NCBI GenBank assembly: GCA_024231975.1
Contig: JAAEQB010000058.1
Location: forward strand, 186,001 to 250,000
Source: Allobosea sp.
GTDB lineage: Bacteria; Pseudomonadota; Alphaproteobacteria; Rhizobiales; Beijerinckiaceae
Length of the DNA stretch: 64,000 bases
Direction: 5' to 3'
The position numbers and the translations under genes were made by a program. Below, one piece after another: positions 59,569-64,000 of this stretch. The notes beneath the pieces were generated by a model that was not told where the DNA came from, ran no database searches, and worked only from the letters and a program-made list of their open reading frames with translations. Positions within the stretch are counted from its first letter, which is position 1. Each line of letters starts with the position of its first letter.

Positions 59569-59718
59569 GCGGGGAACCCCTCTCCCGAATGGGAGAGGGG
59601 CAGGGGTGAGGGACTGTCGCTGATTGTAGAGGCAAAGCGGTTGCACCGCTGCAGCCTCTTTCGGATAGGGCGGGCCCTCATCCCTGCCCTTCTCCCACAC
59701 GGGAGAAGGGTTCCCCGC
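59569..59718. repeat. Long inverted repeat with CCCTCTCCC-type arms (copy D)
   Basis: Left arm GCGGGGAACCCCTCTCCCGA then GAGGGGCAGGGGTGAGGG; right arm CCCTCATCCCTGCCCTTCTC then GGGAGAAGGGTTCCCCGC. The arms are almost perfectly complementary over about 44 bp. It separates convergent GntR and D-threonine-aldolase-like genes and may act as a bidirectional transcript end. Confidence 0.9.
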
Positions 59719-59746
59719 GTTCGTCAGAACCGTTTCGCTTACCTTC

Positions 59747-60826
59747 TCAAGTCAGCTTGCCGCGCGCCGCCACCGGCAGTTCGCCGATGAGCTTGTCGCC
59801 GCGCACCGTCACCAGCCGGTCGACCATGTTGACGACGACGCAGACATGGTTCGGCACCACGCGCACGACCTCGCCGACATTGGGCCGCTCATTGCTGCCG
59901 GAGAGGTCGAGGAAACCGTGCTCCTCGGCGAACTGCGCGATCCTGGCCAGCGGGTATTCGAGGATGTAGCCGTGCCCGTCGAGCCCGCCCTTGTCGCTGG
60001 TCAGCGTCTTCGAGCCGGAATCGAGGATGCCGCGCTCCGGCCCGGCCCGGCTGACCACGGTCGCGTAAACGGTCAGGGCACAATCTTCCAGGCTCGCGAC
60101 CCCGGCCGCGACCTGCATGCGGTCGTTGAAGATCGAGGTGCCCGAGCGATGCTCGGTCGAGCCCTTGAGCTTGCCGATATTCGGGATGTTGGGCGAGCCG
60201 CCGGTCGAGATGATGCCGGCTTCGAGCCCCGCCTCGCGAAGGCCGGCATTGGCGGTGTCGAGGAAGTCCTGCGTCGCCGGCCAGCCAGTCTCCGGCGGGT
60301 ACATCAGGAAGCCTGCGAAGGTCAGGCCCTTGGAGGCGGCGATCTGCTTCGCCAGCTCCACTGCCTCGCCGGGAGTCTCGACGCCGGCGCGTTTGCGGCC
60401 GGTGTCGCATTCGACGACGACTTCGAGATTGCGCCCGGCGATCTCGGCGGCCTTGGGCAGGCCGGCGATGGTGACGGGATTATCGGCGGCGACGATCATC
60501 CGAACGCGACGCTGCAGCGCGCCGAGCCGGCCCAGCTTCTCCTCGCCCAGAATGTTGTAGCTGATCAGGATGTCGTCGATGCCACCATCGGCCATGACCT
60601 CGGCCTCGCCGAGCTTCTGGCAGGTGATGCCGCGCGCGCCGGCCGCGACCTGCATGCGCGCCAGCTCCGGCGATTTATGCGTCTTGATATGCGGGCGGTT
60701 GGCGACGCCGGCGGCGTCGCAGGCGGCCTGAAGCCGGGCGATGTTGGCCTCGACCTTGTCGAGGTCGATGACGACCGCTGGCGTGCCGTAGACGCGGGCG
60801 ATTTCCTCAGCGAGCGCGGTCGTCAC
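59747..60826 (-). CDS. D-threonine aldolase/D-serine dehydratase-like PLP enzyme
   Basis: A 359-residue fold-type III PLP enzyme (alanine-racemase-like N-terminal barrel). The PLP lysine is K48 in RPHIKTHK; the C-terminal domain has PNHVCVVVN, whose histidine and a nearby cysteine are metal ligands in D-threonine aldolases and D-serine dehydratases (DSD1-like). It would act on a D-3-hydroxy amino acid. Its start overlaps the RidA gene's stop by 4 nt, and RidA proteins clear the enamine/imine intermediates that PLP dehydratases release, a good functional match. Confidence 0.9.
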   Translation of the reverse strand: MTTALAEEIARVYGTPAVVIDLDKVEANIARLQAACDAAGVANRPHIKTHKSPELARMQVAAGARGITCQKLGEAEVMADGGIDDILISYNILGEEKLGRLGALQRRVRMIVAADNPVTIAGLPKAAEIAGRNLEVVVECDTGRKRAGVETPGEAVELAKQIAASKGLTFAGFLMYPPETGWPATQDFLDTANAGLREAGLEAGIISTGGSPNIPNIGKLKGSTEHRSGTSIFNDRMQVAAGVASLEDCALTVYATVVSRAGPERGILDSGSKTLTSDKGGLDGHGYILEYPLARIAQFAEEHGFLDLSGSNERPNVGEVVRVVPNHVCVVVNMVDRLVTVRGDKLIGELPVAARGKLT

Positions 60827-61281
60827 GGCAGCACCCGCACGATGACCTCGATCTCGACGGTCATGTTGTTGGGCAGCGAGCCCATGCCGACGGCGGAGCG
60901 GGCATGGCGGCCATTGTCGCCGAGCACCGCGACGAACAGGTCCGAGCAGCCATTGATAACCTTGGGATGCTGCGAGAAGTCGGGGGCGGCATTGACCATA
61001 CCCAGGAGCTTCACGACCTCGATCTTGTCGAGCGAGCCGGCCGCCTTCTTCATCGCCGCGAGCAGGCCGAGCCCGGTCTGCTTGGCGTGCTCATAGGCTT
61101 CCTCGATCGAGACATCGGCACCGACCTTGCCGGTCGGATAAGTGCCGTCGGCGCGCTTCGGGCCTTGGCCGGAGAGGTAGATGAAGTCGCCGACGCGCTT
61201 GAAGCTGACATAGGTCGCGACCGGGGTCGGCACCTCCGGCAAGGTCAGGCCCAGCTCCTTGAGCTTGTCATCGGCACTCAT
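60823..61281 (-). CDS. RidA/YjgF/YER057c family protein
   Basis: A 152-residue member of the reactive-intermediate deaminase superfamily. The C-terminal motif, HARSAVGMGSLPNN followed by VEIEVIV, contains the conserved arginine near a proline and acidic residues. It is of the longer RidA-like (YjgH/Rid-like) type with an N-terminal extension. It overlaps both neighbours by 4 nt (GNAT upstream, PLP enzyme downstream), so the three are translated as a unit. It likely hydrolyses imines made by the adjacent PLP enzyme. Confidence 0.92.
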   Translation of the reverse strand: MSADDKLKELGLTLPEVPTPVATYVSFKRVGDFIYLSGQGPKRADGTYPTGKVGADVSIEEAYEHAKQTGLGLLAAMKKAAGSLDKIEVVKLLGMVNAAPDFSQHPKVINGCSDLFVAVLGDNGRHARSAVGMGSLPNNMTVEIEVIVRVLP

Positions 61282-61802
61282 GCGTTTCTCCCATCGTCTT
61301 TCAGATCGCGGATCATATAGCGGGCCGCACTGTCATAGCTCGCAAGCTTGCGGGCAAGGGCTTCGTCATGCGCCTCGCGAAAACCCTGACGACGCCAGAA
61401 GCCGGCCGAGCTGCCCACGGCGACGAGCGCCATGTGGGCAAAGCCGGAAGCGTTGGCGTGCGCCGCCAACCGATCGACGCAGATCGAGGCGGCGCCCCCG
61501 CCACGCGCGCTCGGCAGCAAGGCAAGATCATGGATGTAGTAGGCGTCGGCATCATCGGGCAATGCGCCGAGAAGACTGTCGAGCGCCGGAACCTGGCCGA
61601 GCCGCCAGGGATGGCTCAGCACATAGCCGCCGATGCCCTCCCCGCCCGCCAACACGAGGCAGCCGGCCGGATGGAGCGCAAGCCGCTCGGCGAAGATGCC
61701 CTCGCCTTCCGGATAGTCCGGATGCACCTGCGCCGCCACGGCTATGACAGTCGGCAGGTCGGCGGCGGCCATGGGGCGCCAGGAGGGTGGGGAATTGCTC
61801 AT
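61278..61802 (-). CDS. GNAT family N-acetyltransferase
   Basis: A 174-residue acetyltransferase. Acetyl-CoA-binding motif A is present as LALLPSARGGGAASICVDRL, and the C-terminal VGSSAGFWRRQGFREA matches GNAT motif B. The ATG at 61802 is M5 of a slightly longer frame. It overlaps the RidA gene by 4 nt. In this operon an N-acetyltransferase lies next to a COG3964-type deacetylase/esterase, which could form an N-acetylation/deacetylation pair for an amino-acid derivative, perhaps as detoxification or salvage (inference). Confidence 0.85.
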   Translation of the reverse strand: MSNSPPSWRPMAAADLPTVIAVAAQVHPDYPEGEGIFAERLALHPAGCLVLAGGEGIGGYVLSHPWRLGQVPALDSLLGALPDDADAYYIHDLALLPSARGGGAASICVDRLAAHANASGFAHMALVAVGSSAGFWRRQGFREAHDEALARKLASYDSAARYMIRDLKDDGRNA

Positions 61803-61812
61803 TGCGACTTGC

Positions 61813-61921
61813 ACGTCATGCTCGGGCTTGCCCCGAGCATCTCAGGCCGGAAGAGGCGCCAATTGGCGCCCCCTGGTCCAGAGATTCTCGGGTCTGCGCT
61901 TCGCGCCGCCCGAGAATGACG
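61813..61921. repeat. REP-like palindromes between GNAT and amidohydrolase genes
   Basis: A hairpin GTCATGCTCGGGCTTGCCCC / GAGCATCTCAGG is followed by AGATTCTCGGGT and CCCGAGAATGACGCC, ending just before the amidohydrolase stop. It sits within an apparent operon. Confidence 0.75.
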
Positions 61922-61930
61922 CCTTAGGCC

Positions 61931-63094
61931 TTACGCCTCGACCTTCCTGAATTTGTTGCTGCGCTTCGGGTGCCACCAGGCGCCCTTCAGCACCACGCCC
62001 TCGGAGACGATCTTGCGATCGCCGATCAGGTGCTCGTCGACGACGTCGACATAATCGAACTTGCCTTCCTTGACGGTGAGAACAGTCGCGTCACCGAGCG
62101 AGCCGACCTTGAGCGAGCCGTATTCCGTCCGCTTCAGCGCCATCGCCGCATTCACGGTCGAGGCCGCGATGACGTTGTTCAGGCTCATGCCCATGCAGAG
62201 GAACTTCGACATGGTGGTGACCTGGTCATAGGCCGGGCCATCGATGCAGAGCTTGTGCACGTCGGAGGAGATCACGTCCGGCTCGAAGCCGTTGGCGAGC
62301 ATGGCGCGCGTGGTCTTGAACGAGAACGAGCCCTTCCCGTGGCCGATGTCGAAGATGACGCCGCGCTTGCGGGCGGCGAGCACCTCCGGCTTCACCGTGC
62401 CCTGCGCCGTCGCGGGCGCGTTCGGGAAGGGGCGGAAGGCGTGGGTCAGCACGTCGCCCGGACGCAGCATGCCGATCACCTCCTCATAGGACGGCGGCGG
62501 ATGGTCGATATGGCACATCAGCGGCATGCCGACCTCATTGGCGACCTGCAGCGCGATGTTGAGCGGCACCGTGCCGGAGGTGCCCGACGCATGCAGGCCG
62601 ACGCGGACCTTGATGCCGACGATCAGGTCGCGGTTCTTGTCTGCGACCTCGACGCAGTCGATCGGGTTCATCAGGCGCAGATCGCCGCTCTCGCCGACCA
62701 TGACGCGGTGGTCGAAGCCGTAGATGCCGGCATGCGAGACGTGGAGATAGGCGAGGATGCGCGCCTGGCTCTTCTCGATCACATGCTTGCGGAAGCCGGG
62801 CCAGTTGCCGGGCCCGGCCGAGCCGGTATCGACCGAGGTGGTGACGCCCGAGGCGCGGCAGAACTCGTCGGCGTCGATGCCGAGCGAGGTGCCGCCCCAG
62901 TAGACATGGGTGTGCAGGTCGATCAGGCCCGGCGTGACGATGTAGCCGGAGACGTCGCGGACCTCCTTGGCCCCCTTCAAATCCTTGCCGAAACCCGAGA
63001 CCTTCCCGTCGGTGAAGGCGACGTCGATGACGCCGTCATGCTTCTGCGACGGGTCGATCACCCGCCCGCCCTTCAGGATGAGATCGTGAGACAT
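61931..63094 (-). CDS. Amidohydrolase/deacetylase family metallohydrolase (COG3964-like)
   Basis: A 387-residue binuclear metallohydrolase of the amidohydrolase superfamily. Metal ligands are visible as H61-x-H63 (LIDLHTHV), carboxylated lysine K162 (VGIKVRVG), H195 (MCHIDHPP), H218 (LTHAFRPFPN) and D278 (SSDVHKL). The pattern resembles COG3964 proteins such as Atu3266, which hydrolyse acetyl esters or amides of (R)-hydroxy or D-amino acids. Here it lies between an unknown 201-residue protein and the GNAT/RidA/PLP set, consistent with release of a D-amino acid for the PLP enzyme. Substrate not proven. Confidence 0.9.
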   Translation of the reverse strand: MSHDLILKGGRVIDPSQKHDGVIDVAFTDGKVSGFGKDLKGAKEVRDVSGYIVTPGLIDLHTHVYWGGTSLGIDADEFCRASGVTTSVDTGSAGPGNWPGFRKHVIEKSQARILAYLHVSHAGIYGFDHRVMVGESGDLRLMNPIDCVEVADKNRDLIVGIKVRVGLHASGTSGTVPLNIALQVANEVGMPLMCHIDHPPPSYEEVIGMLRPGDVLTHAFRPFPNAPATAQGTVKPEVLAARKRGVIFDIGHGKGSFSFKTTRAMLANGFEPDVISSDVHKLCIDGPAYDQVTTMSKFLCMGMSLNNVIAASTVNAAMALKRTEYGSLKVGSLGDATVLTVKEGKFDYVDVVDEHLIGDRKIVSEGVVLKGAWWHPKRSNKFRKVEA

Positions 63095-63135
63095 GGCAGC
63101 TCCTTGGGGAAACCAGGCGGACGGACGCTTCGCGT

Positions 63136-63741
63136 TCAGGCGAAGCTGGCCGTATCGCCCTTCTGGATAACGGTAAAGACGGTCTTGAGACGACCTCGCA
63201 GACCCGGAATGTAGAGCTGCGAGATGGTCGGATCCTGGATCGGAACGTAATCGGTCTTGCGATCCCGCTTGTCGGCCTTGTGCGGATCACGATTGTAATA
63301 GGCGGGAAGCCCGCGCCCCTTATAGGCGTCGAGCCGGACGTTGAGCCGGGCGATCACCAGCGAACCGCAATCGCCCCATTCATAGGGAATAGCGAAATAG
63401 AGCTTGGCGGCATAGGCGAGCCGCGACGAGCGGATGCTCTTGGCGTAGCGTTGGATCGTGCCGTGGCGCTGCGCCGCCTGCTTCACCTTCACGAACACCT
63501 CGTAGTCCGCCCACCAGCAGCCGGCGGCGGCGTCTTTCCAGCCTTTGGCGAAACGCTGCGAATCGCAGAAGCGGAAATAGTGCTGTCCGACATTGAGATG
63601 GATACGCTGGACATGCGACATCCCGCCGTTCTGAGGCCCACTGGAGAGGCCGCGTGCGGCCATATTGTGGTAGGTGATGTCGGCCTGGTCAGCGGGGTCG
63701 TCCGAAACGAAGAATTTCTTGTTCACGGGTTCAGCGACCAT
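63136..63741 (-). CDS. Hypothetical protein of unknown family in the amidohydrolase operon
   Basis: I do not recognise this 201-residue protein. It has no signal peptide or membrane helix, and is rich in aromatic residues (HYFRFCDSQRF, AAGCWWADYEVFVKVKQ, YFAIPYEWGDCGSL) with a basic segment YYNRDPHKADKRDRK. I chose ATG 63741 (MVAEPVNKKFFV). It is 41 bp upstream of the amidohydrolase gene and 128 bp downstream of a carbon-nitrogen hydrolase gene. The predicted beta-rich pattern and conserved-looking GDCGSLV could be a binding fold, but no role can be assigned. Confidence 0.7.
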   Translation of the reverse strand: MVAEPVNKKFFVSDDPADQADITYHNMAARGLSSGPQNGGMSHVQRIHLNVGQHYFRFCDSQRFAKGWKDAAAGCWWADYEVFVKVKQAAQRHGTIQRYAKSIRSSRLAYAAKLYFAIPYEWGDCGSLVIARLNVRLDAYKGRGLPAYYNRDPHKADKRDRKTDYVPIQDPTISQLYIPGLRGRLKTVFTVIQKGDTASFA

Positions 63742-63869
63742 GGCAGCACTCCTGTCGAGGCGCCGCATCCATCGGCTCGACGAGCGGATGCGACTTCGGG
63801 GAGCCCTTGGTCGGGTCAGAGCCGGTTCTCGGCTGCGTCCGCGGAATGCGGCGCATGCGCCGGCGACCT

Positions 63870-64000
63870 TCACGCGATCACCGCGCCCTTACGTTCGACG
63901 ATCATGCCGTAGGTCTGCGGCTCGCGGTGCTTCGCGAAGTTGAAGGTCGAGTTCTTGTAGCTGTTGCCGAGGTCGAGATCGCAGCGCGCGACGACGAGTT
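63870..64000 (-). CDS. Carbon-nitrogen hydrolase (nitrilase superfamily), C-terminal end only
   Basis: The right edge cuts this gene. The visible 42 residues read LVVARCDLDLGNSYKNST then FNFAKHREPQTYGMI and end ERKGAVIA. The DLDL...F.F..HR.P..Y pattern is the usual C-terminus of nitrilase-superfamily amidases such as beta-ureidopropionase or N-carbamoyl amino-acid hydrolases. The catalytic Glu-Lys-Cys is outside the window. It appears to head the same minus-strand operon as the amidohydrolase and D-threonine-aldolase-like genes, and would fit an N-carbamoyl or amide substrate. Confidence 0.75.
   Translation of the reverse strand, partial: LVVARCDLDLGNSYKNSTFNFAKHREPQTYGMIVERKGAVIA

Noticed and set aside
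131..61921. CRISPR array reading of the dispersed repeats
   Set aside because: The repeats are palindromic, far apart and not interspersed with uniform spacers, and there are no cas genes.
1..64000. tRNA, rRNA, prophage or insertion-sequence genes
   Set aside because: No cloverleaf, rRNA core, integrase, transposase or phage structural gene was recognised on either strand.

Overview
The window looks like one contiguous piece of a high-GC (roughly two-thirds G+C by eye) alphaproteobacterial chromosome, most likely a member of the Hyphomicrobiales (Bosea/Methylobacterium/Bradyrhizobium-like). The best taxonomic marker is the 2139-residue protein at 1410-7829, whose size, two N-terminal membrane helices and very long 22-residue-repeat coiled coil match GROWTH POLE RING (GPR), the polar-growth protein of that order. 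The REP-like intergenic palindromes and the dense set of ABC and TRAP transporters also fit a soil or plant-associated heterotroph. The genus is inference. I found no rRNA, tRNA, CRISPR array, transposase or phage gene.

Layout. 1-14.5 kb is core-like: an adrenodoxin-type ferredoxin, a stand-alone Hpt protein, the giant GPR-like gene ending at a textbook terminator, a TPR-like protein, an Mla-type lipid transport operon (STAS-permease, ATPase, MCE protein, lipoprotein) behind an MFS gene, and a CheZ-like protein. 14.5-21.6 kb carries a NitT/TauT-type ABC transporter divergent from a creatininase-family hydrolase, an AT-rich zinc-ribbon orphan, a SoxR/FMN-reductase divergent pair with a readable SoxR promoter, a metallo-beta-lactamase-fold hydrolase and a small secreted protein. 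21.6-33.3 kb is an organic-acid locus: malonyl-CoA synthetase, malonyl-CoA decarboxylase, a 3-oxo-tetronate-kinase-like protein, a CaiB/BaiF CoA-transferase, a TRAP transporter and an SMP-30 protein on the minus strand, divergent from a LysR regulator and an HMG-CoA-lyase-family enzyme. 33.3-48 kb is a sugar/sugar-acid locus: sugar isomerase-like protein, two Gfo/Idh/MocA dehydrogenases, SDR, SMP-30 lactonase, hydroxyacid dehydrogenase, a sugar ABC transporter, L-arabinonate-dehydratase-like IlvD/Edd enzyme, LacI regulator, enolase-superfamily dehydratase and HpcH/HpaI aldolase. Together they make a plausible non-phosphorylative route: oxidation, lactone opening, dehydration, aldol cleavage. 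Two nearly identical LacI-type operators tie two of its transcription units together.

48-54.6 kb joins a peptide ABC transporter to a gamma-glutamyltransferase and a DUF1028 protein. 54.8-59.6 kb holds a dihydrodipicolinate-synthase-family lyase with a second TRAP transporter, divergent from a GntR/FCD regulator across a near-perfect 20-bp operator. 59.7-64 kb is a tightly packed minus-strand operon of amino-acid-derivative enzymes: a carbon-nitrogen hydrolase running off the right edge, an unrecognised 201-residue protein, a COG3964-type amidohydrolase, a GNAT acetyltransferase, a RidA protein and a D-threonine-aldolase-like PLP enzyme.

Two kinds of dispersed intergenic palindromes recur: long inverted repeats with arms rich in CCCCTCCCC, and REP-like elements containing GTCATTGCGAG or GTCATxCCCGG cores. 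Several lie inside apparent operons. Neither ABC importer of the catabolic half (sugar-type and peptide-type) has an ATPase gene in the window.
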